This document shows positions 54,648-64,000 of a DNA stretch of 64,000 bases, in pieces. The DNA is from Streptomyces sp. WP-1 (GTDB lineage: Bacteria > Actinomycetota > Actinomycetes > Streptomycetales > Streptomycetaceae), in assembly GCF_030450125.1 (NCBI RefSeq), contig NZ_CP123923.1:5766001-5830000 (forward strand), written 5' to 3'. Positions within the stretch are counted from its first letter, which is position 1. Every line of letters begins with the position of its first letter. Position numbers and translations under genes: made by a program. The notes beneath the pieces are model-generated. The model saw only the letters and a program-made list of their open reading frames with translations, was not told where the DNA came from and ran no database searches.

Positions 54648-54670
54648 AAGCCCCCCGATCGAGGGGTTTG
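54648..54670. terminator. Hairpin in methyltransferase-DUF3040 gap
   Basis: AAGCCCCCCGATCGAGGGGTTT forms a short stem (CCCC/GGGG with self-complementary CGATCG centre) flanked by A and T runs, giving a plausible bidirectional terminator. Confidence 0.5.
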
Positions 54671-54868
54671 CGCCGTATGATCGAGGTACACCACCCGGCA
54701 TGACGGGTCGGCCGCCGGGGAATGGAAGCATCGGCGAGCCGGGACGGCCATGGCGGGACCCCGGTTGGTCAATTGGCGCAGAGGGGCGGGTTTCACGGGG
54801 GCGATTCCCTGCCTATCCTGAAGGGACCCCCCGGGTCGCCCCGGCGACCGCACGATGAGGAGGACTCC

Positions 54869-55252
54869 GTGCCGCTCTCGGAGCACGAGCAGCGCATGCT
54901 CGAGCAAATGGAGCGAGCGCTGTACGCCGAAGATCCCAAGTTCGCGTCAGCGCTTGAGGGAAGCGGGCTGCGTACGTACACCCGGCGGCGGGTCTACCAG
55001 GCGGTCGCGGGCTTCCTCGTCGGTATCGCGCTCCTCATGGCCGGAATGGTCGCCCAGTTGATCTGGGTCAGCGTCGTAGGTTTTCTCGTCATGCTCGGCT
55101 GCGCGGTACTCGCGGTCACGGGCTGGCGCAAGGCGCCCAAACCGGGGGAACAACCCGCGGGCGCGGTTCGGCGCCCGATGCGGGCCAGGCGGTCCATGAT
55201 GGATCGCATCGAGGAGCGGTGGCAAAGACGGCGGGACGAACAGGGACGGTAG
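54869..55252 (+). CDS. DUF3040 membrane protein
   Basis: A 127-residue protein beginning MPLSEHEQRMLEQMERALYAEDPKFASAL, the DUF3040 signature, with two helices at about 45-90 and an Arg-rich C-terminus. The GTG at 54869 follows GAGGAGG. In mycobacteria the family member sits near the dcw genes too, but no function is established. Confidence 0.9.
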   Translation: MPLSEHEQRMLEQMERALYAEDPKFASALEGSGLRTYTRRRVYQAVAGFLVGIALLMAGMVAQLIWVSVVGFLVMLGCAVLAVTGWRKAPKPGEQPAGAVRRPMRARRSMMDRIEERWQRRRDEQGR

Positions 55253-55290
55253 CGCTCCGCTGCTTCGGCCGGGCTGCCTGAGCTTTTCCC

Positions 55291-55322
55291 AGGGGTGATC
55301 ACCAGGACCGGTGGTCACCCCT
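55291..55322 (+). terminator. Terminator of DUF3040 gene
   Basis: A 13-bp arm AGGGGTGATCACC (55291-55303) pairs with GGTGGTCACCCCT (55310-55322), with one wobble, followed by CGGCTTTGTCT. Confidence 0.8.
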
Positions 55323-55382
55323 CGGCTTTGTCTCCCGCTGTGCTGCCGCCCTGCCGCCCTGCCGTCGTCGGCTGGCGCGCCG

Positions 55383-55430
55383 TGGTGGCTGGTCGCGCAG
55401 TTCCCCGCGCCCCTGACAGGGCGCGGGGGT
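55383..55430 (-). repeat. Dispersed Streptomyces intergenic repeat, copy 3, with hairpin
   Basis: TGGTGGCTGGTCGCGCAGTT then CCCCGCGCCCCTGACAGGGC. A perfect 10-bp stem CCCCGCGCCC/GGGCGCGGGG (55403-55428) can also serve as a terminator for the transglutaminase gene ending at 55439. Confidence 0.65.
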
Positions 55431-55438
55431 GCGCGTGG

Positions 55439-57817
55439 CTAACGCTCCGAGGAGCGCGGGCGCCGGATCACCGGCCGGGCCGCCGTCGCCCGGGTGCGGA
55501 GCGTCGACCAGCGGGCCGAGAACGCCCACAGGACACGGACCGCCGAGCGGGGCAGGAGGCGGGCGCGCAGACGGGCCTTGCGGGAGGCCGTGCCGTGGAG
55601 GGCCGCCGCCGCTTGGCGTACATCGTCGGCCACGCCCGGGGCGGGACGCGGCCGGGGGGCGTACAGGACCTGTTCCAGGGCGCCGGCCACGCGGTGGACC
55701 GCGGCGCCGGCCGGTCCGTCGAGACGGCCCAGGCGGATGATCCGGTCGGCCGCGCCCCGCGGGGTCAGCGACTCGTCCGGCGGGATGCCCAGGTCCCACG
55801 CGCTGTCGGTCAGCTCCTGCCACGCGGCCAGCGTGTGCGCCGCCGCCCCCTCGTCGGTGCGGGCATGCCCACCGAGCCGCACCGACCGCATCCGGGATCG
55901 CCACAGCAGCGGCGAGAGCGGCACGGCCAGCACCACCAGTACGGCCGGCACGGTCAGCGCGAACCACCACGGGCCCGGGCCGCTGCCGCCTCCGGCCGGG
56001 ACCGCCGCCGCCGACGGCGTGTCGCACGCCCCCGGACCGCCCGCGCAGTCGGCACCGTCCGACGGGGCCGCCGACGGCTTCGAGGAGCCGTTCTTGGACG
56101 GCAGCGACTGGTCCGGCTGTGAGGTGCCGGGCGCCACCGGCTGGGTGTACGACGGCACCACGCCCCGCGTCGGCGTCGGCTCGAACCGGGTCCAGCCCAC
56201 GCCCTGGAAGTACAGCTCGGGCCAGGCGTGCGCGTCCTTCAGGCTCACCGTCACCGAACCGTCCGCCTGCGGGGTGCCGGGCGCGAAGCCCACCGCGACC
56301 CGGGCCGGGATGCCGAGGGTGCGGGCCATCGCCGCCATCGCGAAGGAGAAGTGGACGCAGAACCCCTGTTTCTTCCTCAGGAAGTTCGCTATGGCGTCCG
56401 GACCGCTGCCGACCGCCACCTGGGTGTCGTACTGGAAACCGCCGTCGGTGGAGAACCAGTCCTGGAGCCGGACGGCCTCCTCGTAGTGGTTCTTCGCGCC
56501 CGCCGTGACCTCCCGGGCGGTCCGCGCCACCACCTTCGGCAGGGTGCCGGGCACCTCGGTGTACTCGCGCCGCAGCGCGGCCGGCGGCTCCGGCGCGGTC
56601 GCCAGCTGCCCCGCGGTCGGCCGCACGTCCAGGCTGGTCACCTGGTACGTCGTACCGCGCGTGGTCTGGCCGTGGTCGCCCACCAGGGTCATGCCGACCG
56701 GTTCGTACCGCCAGCTGCCGTCGATCCGCACCTTGCTCGGCGGGTAGGGCATCGGCAGCCAGTCCTGCGCGTACCAGTCCGCCGCCTTGACGGTGGTCCG
56801 CACGGTGTCCCGCCGGACGTCCGCACCCAGCCCGGACGGCGCCGGGAACGTGCTCGGCACGCCCACGATGTGCCGCTGCGCCGGCTTCCAGGTGGTGCCG
56901 TCGAATTCGTCCAGGGAGACGATGCGCAGATACAGGTCCGAGAGGTCGGGGCTGCTGGAGCGCACGGACAGCACCGTGCGGTCGTCGGTGGTGTTCAGAC
57001 TGTCGCGCAGCGACACCAGCGGGTTGACCGCGGAGATGGTGCCGCCGCGGCCGGGGCCCGCGCCCACTCCCGCGCCGTCCGCGGCCAGCAGGCCGCCCCG
57101 CATCGCGGGCAGCACGAGCGGCACCACCAGGGCCACCCCGAGGGCGACCGCGCCGATCCGCCGCCCGGTGCGCACCGGGGCGACCGTGCCCCCGTCCGGG
57201 GGGCCGCCCTGGGCGCGGGGCGCGGCGCCGAAGACACGGCCCCACTGTGCGAGGCGGTCCCGGCCCTCGGCGAGCAGCAGCATCAGATAGCCGCCCGCCG
57301 CCACCAGGAACCACAGCCAGTCCGGACCGCCCTGGGACAGTCCGGCGGCCACCGAGTACAGCGCGAGCAGTGGCAGCCCGGCGGGCGCGGCGCTGCGGAA
57401 GGTCACCGCGAGGGTGTCCACCAGCAGGCCGATCAGCAGCACACCGCCGATCAGCATCAGCCGGATGCCGTCGGTGAGCGGCGCCGGTATCGCGTACTGG
57501 CTCACGTCCTGCCCGCCCTGCCGCAGCAGCTCGGAGAGGTACGAGAAGGTGTCGGGGCCGGGGATCACCCCGGCGATCGCGTGCCCGCGGGCGAAGACCA
57601 GGGTGAGCAGCACCAGCGTGGCCACCGCCTGCACCACCACGGTCAGCGGCCGGCCGAGCGGCACCCGCCGCGCCGCCGCGCCCACCCCGCTCTGCACGAC
57701 CACCAGCGGCACCAGCTCCAGCAGCCAGGACGGCCCGTTCACCAGCGGCAGCAGCGCGCACGAGGCCATCAAGGTGGCCGCCGCCGCGCACAGCGCCAGG
57801 CGCGCCCGCCCGCTCAT
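55439..57817 (-). CDS. TgpA-like transglutaminase-fold membrane protein
   Basis: A 792-residue protein with an N-terminal block of about six helices (DUF3488-like), an extracytoplasmic transglutaminase-like domain, one further helix near residue 650, and a cytoplasmic DUF4129-type tail. The catalytic triad is visible: Cys487 in KKQGFCVHFSFAMAAMARTLG, His in DAHAWPEL, Asp/Glu region in RFEPTPTRG. Overlaps the DUF58 gene by ATGA (57814-57817). The triad moxR-DUF58-tgpA is a widespread operon of uncertain envelope or chaperone-like function. Confidence 0.93.
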   Translation of the reverse strand: MSGRARLALCAAAATLMASCALLPLVNGPSWLLELVPLVVVQSGVGAAARRVPLGRPLTVVVQAVATLVLLTLVFARGHAIAGVIPGPDTFSYLSELLRQGGQDVSQYAIPAPLTDGIRLMLIGGVLLIGLLVDTLAVTFRSAAPAGLPLLALYSVAAGLSQGGPDWLWFLVAAGGYLMLLLAEGRDRLAQWGRVFGAAPRAQGGPPDGGTVAPVRTGRRIGAVALGVALVVPLVLPAMRGGLLAADGAGVGAGPGRGGTISAVNPLVSLRDSLNTTDDRTVLSVRSSSPDLSDLYLRIVSLDEFDGTTWKPAQRHIVGVPSTFPAPSGLGADVRRDTVRTTVKAADWYAQDWLPMPYPPSKVRIDGSWRYEPVGMTLVGDHGQTTRGTTYQVTSLDVRPTAGQLATAPEPPAALRREYTEVPGTLPKVVARTAREVTAGAKNHYEEAVRLQDWFSTDGGFQYDTQVAVGSGPDAIANFLRKKQGFCVHFSFAMAAMARTLGIPARVAVGFAPGTPQADGSVTVSLKDAHAWPELYFQGVGWTRFEPTPTRGVVPSYTQPVAPGTSQPDQSLPSKNGSSKPSAAPSDGADCAGGPGACDTPSAAAVPAGGGSGPGPWWFALTVPAVLVVLAVPLSPLLWRSRMRSVRLGGHARTDEGAAAHTLAAWQELTDSAWDLGIPPDESLTPRGAADRIIRLGRLDGPAGAAVHRVAGALEQVLYAPRPRPAPGVADDVRQAAAALHGTASRKARLRARLLPRSAVRVLWAFSARWSTLRTRATAARPVIRRPRSSER

Positions 57818-59174
57818 GCCCGTGCCTCCCCCGCCACCGCGGCCAGGCCCGAGCGCTCACGGTCCGCCCGCTGCCACAGCTCGTCGAGGGCGGCACCGCG
57901 CGGCACCTCGACCACCGTCCAGCCCGCCTCGCGCAGCAGGTGCAGCCGGTCCGTGCGCGGGTCCTCGGGGTGCGGGGGCTCGGACGGGTCGCGGGTCCAG
58001 GTGGCCGGGTCCAGGACGAAGGCGACGGCGCCGCCACCGCGTCGGCTCATCCCGGCGACCGTGGTGGCCTGCTCCTCGTCCAGGTCGCCGAGGAAGGCGA
58101 TCAGCAGGCCCTCGCCGCCGCCGCGCAGCGCGTCATGGGCCCGCGAGAGGTCCTCGCCGCCGGAGTGGTCGATCACCGCGAGGGTGTCCAGGATCAGCCC
58201 GGCCGCGTCCGCGGACTCCTGGCCGCCGCCCGCGAAACCGTCGGCGCTCTCACCGGGCACCGCGCTGCCGGTGTCGGTCAGCAGCCGTACCGAGAAGCCG
58301 CGTTCGAGCAGGTGCACCAGCGTGGAGGCGGCGCCGGAGACGGCCCACTCGAAGGCCGAGTCGGGGCCCGCGCCCTCGTAGGCGCCGCCGCGGGTGTCCA
58401 GCAGGACGGTGCAGCGGGCGCGCCGGGGCTGTTCCTCGCGGCGCACCATCAGCTCGCCGTAGCGCGCGGTGGAGCGCCAGTGCACGCGGCGCAGATCGTC
58501 GCCGTACCGGTAGCCGCGCGGGATCACGTCGTCCTCGCCCGCCAGGGCCGGTGCGCGCCGGTGCCCGTCGCCGTAGCCCTTGGCCTCGCCGGCGAACCGG
58601 GTCGGGGCCAGCGGGGTCACCCGGGGGATGACGGTGAGGGTGTCGGACTCCGCGAAGGAGCGGGTCAGTTCGCACATCCCGAAGGGGTCGGTGAGCCGCA
58701 GCTGGAGCGGGCCGAGCGGATAGCGGCCGCGCAGGTCCGAGCGGACCCGGTAGGACACCTCGCGCCGGCCGCCCGGCTCCATCCGGTCCAGCACGAACCG
58801 GGGCCGGGGCCCGAGCACATAGGGCACCCGGTCCTGGAGCATCAGCAGCCCGGTGGGCAGCCGGGAGACGTTGTCCATCCGCAGCCGGACCCGGGCCTCG
58901 CCGCCGGCCGGGACGCGCTCGGGGGACAGCGCCCGGGTGCCGGACACCCGGTAGCGGGTGCGGTGGAGCACGGCCGCGCAGGTCAGCGGCAGCGCGGCCA
59001 GCAGCAGGCCGACGCGCAGCAGTTCGCTCTGGCCGAGCACATAGGCGCAGATCGCGGCGGCGATCCCGGCCGCCAGGAAGGAGCGGCCGCGGGTGGTCAG
59101 ACCGGCCAGCGCGGTGCGGATCCCGCCCGCCTCCACGCGCCCGGCCGCCGCCCGCTCCGTCCCCCCGGCGCTCA

Positions 59175-59178
<4 letters not shown>
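57814..59178 (-). CDS. DUF58 domain protein (vWA-related)
   Basis: A 454-residue protein. Two N-terminal helices (about 30-75) anchor it, and the DUF58 core includes FGMCELTRSF, PRGYRYGDDLRRVHWRSTARYGELMVRREEQ and the vWA-like LLDTRGG. It is a partner of the MoxR ATPase in this operon. GTG at 59176-59178 and ATG at 59173-59175 are equivalent starts; the frame overlaps the moxR stop by 4 bases. Confidence 0.93.
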
Positions 59179-60215
<1,037 letters not shown>

Positions 60216-60487
60216 CCGGCCCTCCTCGGCCCGTTCTTCCCGGGCCGGCACGCGTGATCACGGCCGGCCCACCCCGAAACACGGACACCACGCGGAAATG
60301 GTTCCGCGCGATGTCGCACACCGCATTCTTGCTGCCGTTACCGATTCGTGTCACCGCCTGTGGACAACTGCCCGCACGATGTCGGTCGTACGGCCCTTTC
60401 GGCCAGGCTTTCGATACGTTTCGGCGGGTATTGCGCCGGGGGCGGAAGCTCGGAACGGAAAGTGCCCCGGGGTGGCCGGGGCGCCGG

Positions 60488-61042
60488 TCAGGCCGGGTCC
60501 ACCTCGCGCAGCGCGCCGGTGCGCACGTCGAAGACGAAGCCGCGCACGTCCTCGGTGCTCAGCAGGAACGGCGAGGTGCGCACCCGCTGCATCGACTGCC
60601 GTACGTCCTGGTCGACGTCGCGGAAGGACTCCACCGCCCACGCCGGGCGCTGGCCGACCTCCATCTCCAGGTCGTGCCGGAACTCCTCGGTGATGGTCTC
60701 CATGCCGCAGCCGGTGTGGTGGATGAGCACCACGCTGCGGGTGCCCAGCGCCCGCTGGCTGATGGTCAGGGAGCGGATGACGTCGTCGGTGACGACCCCG
60801 CCCGCGTTGCGGATGGTGTGACAGTCGCCCAGCTCCAGACCGAGGGCGGCGTGCAGGTCGAGACGGGCGTCCATGCACGCCACGATCGCGACCTTGAGCA
60901 CGGGCCGGGCGTCCATGCCCGGATCGGCGAACTGGGCGGCGTACCGCTGGTTGGCCTCCACCAGGCGGTCGGTCACCGCGCCACCGCCGCTTATGGCGCC
61001 TTCGGATCCAGTGGGAACTGCTGCAGAAGTCGACATACTCAT
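60488..61042 (-). CDS. Beta-class carbonic anhydrase
   Basis: A 184-residue zinc enzyme interconverting CO2 and bicarbonate. Zinc ligands: Cys56 in ACMDAR with catalytic-pair Asp58/Arg60, then His109 and Cys112 in LIHHTGCGM. It belongs to the short plant-type/mycobacterial Rv1284-like group. The start is uncertain: ATG at 61040-61042 is taken, with ATG 61034-61036 and GTG 61055-61057 in frame and no good ribosome site at any. Confidence 0.92.
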   Translation of the reverse strand: MSMSTSAAVPTGSEGAISGGGAVTDRLVEANQRYAAQFADPGMDARPVLKVAIVACMDARLDLHAALGLELGDCHTIRNAGGVVTDDVIRSLTISQRALGTRSVVLIHHTGCGMETITEEFRHDLEMEVGQRPAWAVESFRDVDQDVRQSMQRVRTSPFLLSTEDVRGFVFDVRTGALREVDPA

Positions 61043-61211
61043 GACGTTACTGGTCACTCAAGGACGTGGCCCGCTGTGAGAGCGGACAAAGAACGTCATC
61101 GTGGCTTGTTGTGAGCTACCCCATACGGACGGCAAACCAGGGCCGGAAGGGTGAATCTGTTCGAAAGGCGGCGTCCGTGCGGAGGCGGTGCGCGACGCGC
61201 AGGCCGGTTGA

Positions 61212-61239
61212 TTGACCGTGAGACACCGTGGACTAAAGT
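61212..61239 (+). promoter_or_regulatory. Sigma-70/HrdB-type promoter before the dcw cluster
   Basis: TTGACC (61212-61217), 16 bases, then TAAAGT (61234-61239). It is the best match to the vegetative consensus in the 412-base gap upstream of rsmH and would give a leader of about 210 bases. Confidence 0.6.
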
Positions 61240-61244
61240 GACGC

Positions 61245-61310
61245 GAAGCGGGAGGCGTGTTCCTCCCCGCTGGTGAAACCCCGGAGACCCGGCACCCGCC
61301 CGGATCCGTC
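61245..61310 (+). ncRNA. Structured 5' leader upstream of rsmH (mraW-motif candidate)
   Basis: Just downstream of the predicted promoter, GGGAGG (61250-61255) pairs with CCTCCC (61262-61267), followed by CGCTGGTGAAACCCCGGAGACC. A conserved structured RNA, the mraW motif, has been described in leaders of this gene in actinobacteria; the position and the purine-rich GGTGAAA stretch fit, but I could not compare it with the model. Confidence 0.4.
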
Positions 61311-61454
61311 TCCCCGCGTGCGCGGCGCGTACGTACGGCCCGGCCTCCTCCCGCTCCCCGGTCGGCTGACGCTTCCGGCGCCGGCCGCCCCCCTGTTCCT
61401 GAGCTGGCGGGGGCCCGCGGTGCGCACGGCGCCTCGCCGGAATGAGAGGCCCCC

Positions 61455-62411
61455 TTGAGCCAGAGTCGACACGTCCCGGTGATGCTCCAGCGGTGCCTGG
61501 ACCTGCTGGCACCCGCCCTGGAGCGCCCGGGAGCGGTGGTCGTCGACTGCACCCTGGGCCTCGGCGGGCACAGCGAGGCGCTGCTGGCCCGGTTCCCCGA
61601 GGCCCGTCTGATCGGCCTCGACCGGGACAAGGAGGCGCTGCGCCTGTCGGGGGAGCGCCTCGCGCCCTTCGGCGAGCGGGCCACCCTGGTGCACGCCGTC
61701 TACGACGAACTGCCCGACGTCCTGGAGCGGCTGGACGTCCCGCGCGTCCAGGGCGTCCTGTTCGACCTCGGCGTCTCCTCCATGCAGCTGGACGAGGCCG
61801 GCCGCGGCTTCGCCTACGCCCAGGACGCGCCACTCGACATGCGCATGGACCAGACGACCGGCATGAGCGCCGCCGAGGTCCTCAACACCTACCCGGCGGG
61901 CGAACTGGTGCGCATCCTGCGCGCGTACGGCGAGGAGAAGCAGGCCAAGCGGATCGTCGGGGCGATCGTGCGCGAGCGCGAGAAGGAGCCGTTCAGCAAC
62001 AGCGCCCGTCTGGTGGAACTGATCCGCGACGCGCTGCCGCAGGCCGCCAAGCGCACCGGCGGCAACCCGGCCAAGCGCACCTTCCAGGCGCTGCGCATCG
62101 AGGTCAACGGCGAACTGTCGGTCCTGGAGCGGGCGATCCCGGCCGCCGTGCGGGCCCTCGCCGTCGGCGGGCGGGTCGCCGTGCTGTCGTACCACTCGCT
62201 GGAGGACCGGCTGGTCAAACAGGTGTTCGCGGCGGGTGCGGCGAACACCGCGCCGCCCGGACTGCCGGTGGTGCCCGAGCGCTACCAGCCGCGGCTCAAG
62301 CTGCTCACCCGTGGTGCCGAACTTCCCACCGAGGAAGAGATCGCCGAGAACCGCCGGGCCGCCCCCGCCAGGCTGCGGGGTGCCGAGCGCATCAGGGAGG
62401 ACGCCGAGTGA
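61455..62411 (+). CDS. rsmH: 16S rRNA m4C1402 methyltransferase (MraW)
   Basis: First gene of the division/cell-wall cluster here; it methylates N4 of C1402 in the ribosomal P site. It has 318 residues, with SAM-binding [54 protein letters not shown] and [13 protein letters not shown]. The TTG start at 61455 follows GAGAGG. No mraZ gene precedes it; the space upstream holds only the leader. Confidence 0.97.
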   Translation: MSQSRHVPVMLQRCLDLLAPALERPGAVVVDCTLGLGGHSEALLARFPEARLIGLDRDKEALRLSGERLAPFGERATLVHAVYDELPDVLERLDVPRVQGVLFDLGVSSMQLDEAGRGFAYAQDAPLDMRMDQTTGMSAAEVLNTYPAGELVRILRAYGEEKQAKRIVGAIVREREKEPFSNSARLVELIRDALPQAAKRTGGNPAKRTFQALRIEVNGELSVLERAIPAAVRALAVGGRVAVLSYHSLEDRLVKQVFAAGAANTAPPGLPVVPERYQPRLKLLTRGAELPTEEEIAENRRAAPARLRGAERIREDAE

Positions 62412-62468
62412 GCCGGACGGGTGGGCTGGTCCCCGGGACCCCGGTCCCCGGAACCCACTGGGGGAGCG

Positions 62469-63023
62469 GTGCCTAGGAAACCCGAACTGAAGGGGCGGGC
62501 CGCGCGGCTCGCCCGGCTCTTCCCGGCCGGCCGCGCCAAGGCCGCCCGCACCCCGTTCGTCCTCCTCGTCGTCCTGCTCCTCGGCGGCGGCCTCATCGGG
62601 CTGCTGGTGCTGAACTCCGCTCTGAGCGAGGGTTCGTTCAAACTCGCCGATCTCCAGAAGCGGACCCAGAACCTCACCGACGAGGAACAGGCCCTCCAGC
62701 GGGACATCGACACCTACTCGTCCCCCGACGCCCTGGAGCGCCGGGCCCACGAACTCGGCATGGTCCCCGGCGGCGACCCCGCCTTCCTCGACCCGAACGG
62801 CACGGTCAAGGGCGTACCCGGCGCCGCCTCCCCCGAGGCGGCCGCATTCGAAGGCCCGCCCGCCCCCGAGTCCCTGGAGCTCACCCCGCCGCCCGGCCTC
62901 CCGGCCGGCCCCGCCCCGGCGACCGGGGCGCGGAGCCCGGTACCCCCCGGCGGCGCCGCCCCCGCGGCCCCGGCCGCCGCCGGCACCCCCCAGTCCGCTC
63001 CCACCCCGACCCCCGGCAGGTGA
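62469..63023 (+). CDS. ftsL: Cell division protein FtsL-like
   Basis: A single-pass divisome protein of 184 residues. A basic cytoplasmic N-terminus (PRKPELKGRAARLARLF), a membrane helix (about 28-52), then a coiled-coil segment (SFKLADLQKRTQNLTDEEQALQRDIDTY) and a Pro/Ala-rich extracytoplasmic tail. The GTG at 62469 after GGGGGAG is preferred over a GTG/ATG further upstream (62421). It lies between rsmH and ftsI, the invariant FtsL position, and overlaps ftsI by GTGA. Confidence 0.88.
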   Translation: MPRKPELKGRAARLARLFPAGRAKAARTPFVLLVVLLLGGGLIGLLVLNSALSEGSFKLADLQKRTQNLTDEEQALQRDIDTYSSPDALERRAHELGMVPGGDPAFLDPNGTVKGVPGAASPEAAAFEGPPAPESLELTPPPGLPAGPAPATGARSPVPPGGAAPAAPAAAGTPQSAPTPTPGR

Positions 63024-64000
63024 CGGAAGTGTCCGACAGGGAACCCCCGCGCCGCCGCGTGCCCCGCCCCGCGAAGCCGTCCCGGCCACAGGGCGCCGCA
63101 CGCCGGCAGCCAGGGCCCGGCGCCCGCCCGGTACGGCGCCCGAGCGCGGGCCGGGTGCCCGCCCAGCGCCCGCTGCGGCTCGGCAGCCCCCGGCCCCGGC
63201 TGCGCCTGGTGGGCCTCGCCCTCGGCCTGGTGCTGGCCGTCTTCGTCGTACGACTGCTCCAGGTGCAGGCCGTGGAGGCCAGCGCGTACGCGGCGAAGGC
63301 CGAGGTCAACCGGTACGTCGTCCATACGCTGGCCGCCGAGCGCGGCGGCATCACCGACCGCGACGGCGTGGCCCTCGCCGTCAGCGAGGACGCCTACGAC
63401 ATCACGGCCGACCCGACGATGTTCAGCGCCAAGCAGCTGAAGATCGCCGACGGACCCGAGCGGGCCGCCGCCCTCCTCGCCCCGATCCTCGGCCAGGACC
63501 AGGCCGCCCTGGTGAAGAAGCTGCGGCCCGCCGACAAGAACTCCCGCTACGCGCGGCTCGCCACCCGGCAGACCCCCCAGGTCTGGAAGCAGATCAAGGA
63601 CCTGAAGTCCGCCCTCGCCCAGAAGGCCGGCGCCGCCAACGTCCTGGCCGGCGTCTTCGCCGACCCCAGTAGCCAGCGCGTGTACCCCAACGGCGACCTC
63701 GCCGCCTCGATACTCGGCTGGGTGAACGCCGACGGCAAGGGCGGCGGCGGCATCGAGCGGATGCTGGAGAAGCAGCTCGCCGGGAAGAACGGCAAGATCC
63801 GCTACGCCCAGTCCGGCGGCCGCGAGGTGCCCACCGTGGGCTCCGCCGAGACGCCCGCCGTGCCCGGCTCCGACGTCGAGCTGACCATCGACCGCGACAT
63901 CCAGTGGGCGGCCCAGAACGCCATCACCGAGCAGGTGAAGAAGTCCAAGGCCGACCGCGGCTACGTCGTCGTCCAGGACACCCGCACCGGCCAGATCCTC
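63020..64000 (+). CDS. ftsI: Peptidoglycan transpeptidase FtsI (PBP3), 3' end outside window
   Basis: Division-specific class B penicillin-binding protein; 327 codons are in the window. An Arg/Pro-rich cytoplasmic tail is followed by a membrane helix (LRLVGLALGLVLAVFVVRLLQ, about residues 65-85), then the PBP dimerisation domain with RGGITDRDGVALAVSEDAYDI. The transpeptidase motifs SxxK, SxN and KTG lie beyond the edge. The GTG start at 63020 overlaps the ftsL stop (GTGA), indicating coupling. Confidence 0.95.
   Translation, partial: MTEVSDREPPRRRVPRPAKPSRPQGAARRQPGPGARPVRRPSAGRVPAQRPLRLGSPRPRLRLVGLALGLVLAVFVVRLLQVQAVEASAYAAKAEVNRYVVHTLAAERGGITDRDGVALAVSEDAYDITADPTMFSAKQLKIADGPERAAALLAPILGQDQAALVKKLRPADKNSRYARLATRQTPQVWKQIKDLKSALAQKAGAANVLAGVFADPSSQRVYPNGDLAASILGWVNADGKGGGGIERMLEKQLAGKNGKIRYAQSGGREVPTVGSAETPAVPGSDVELTIDRDIQWAAQNAITEQVKKSKADRGYVVVQDTRTGQIL

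Overview
The window is high-GC DNA with strong third-position G/C bias, GTG/TTG starts and dense, frequently 4-bp-overlapping operons. Gene content and order match a Streptomyces chromosome: the core region running from the respiratory qcrCAB genes to the division/cell-wall (dcw) genes, corresponding roughly to S. coelicolor SCO2090 to about SCO2153 (from memory). Much of the order is also shared with the pbpB to qcrB stretch of Mycobacterium tuberculosis (ctaE-qcrCAB, trpD, NlpC/P60, PimB', FadD15, cyclase, ArsA-like, PlsC, GT87, DAHP synthase, Ser/Thr kinase, Rv2175c, metF, rsmH, ftsL, ftsI). It is therefore old vertical core genome rather than an island. I saw no tRNA, rRNA, transposase, phage gene or cas gene.

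Layout: 1-5.8 kb, an L,D-transpeptidase (5' end missing), a degenerate receiver protein and the ctaE-qcrCAB respiratory operon. 5.9-9.8 kb, trpD, a SAM-IV riboswitch with a tiny upstream ORF ahead of a class V aminotransferase, and a rhomboid/Lrp-type pair. 9.9-15.3 kb, a zinc-ribbon protein, a NYN-domain protein, two tandem NlpC/P60 hydrolases and a lipoprotein with an HExxH motif. 15.3-19.7 kb, GT87 and GT4 mannosyltransferase-type enzymes and an acyl-CoA ligase. 20-25.1 kb, phosphoesterase, START-like protein, ArsA-like protein, the SCO2127-type protein with glucokinase, and an EEP-fold hydrolase. 25.1-29.6 kb, a decameric tandem repeat, a membrane protein/esterase pair, a PlsC-like acyltransferase and a two-component system. 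29.8-34.5 kb, phosphofructokinase, an attenuator-controlled TrpE-TrpG fusion, a CRISPR-like two-repeat remnant and DAHP synthase. 34.6-37.2 kb, a bacterioferritin/BFD pair with an iron box, a molybdopterin oxidoreductase and endonuclease IV. 37.3-45.7 kb, a PASTA kinase, TPP-riboswitch-controlled thiOSG, a ferredoxin reductase, an Rv2175c-like protein, thiE and metF. 45.8-52.9 kb, a low-complexity membrane protein, a carotenoid-type oxidoreductase, a DUF4126 protein and a TetR-controlled transporter operon. 53-64 kb, a HEPN protein, a methyltransferase, DUF3040, a MoxR-DUF58-transglutaminase operon, carbonic anhydrase, and the start of the dcw cluster (rsmH, ftsL, ftsI cut at the edge).

Common themes are envelope biogenesis and division, aromatic amino-acid supply and cofactor/central metabolism. 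Several cis-acting RNAs (SAM-IV, TPP, trp attenuator, a candidate rsmH leader) lie between housekeeping genes. The most unexpected signals are (i) a 29+32+29 bp type I-E-like CRISPR remnant between the trp leader and DAHP synthase, (ii) a six-codon ORF downstream of the SAM-IV aptamer whose start region is complementary to the ribosome-binding site of the aminotransferase, (iii) a ten-copy tandem repeat carrying the stop codon of a membrane-protein gene, and (iv) two P-loop proteins with Arg in place of the Walker A Lys. I found no complete new system.
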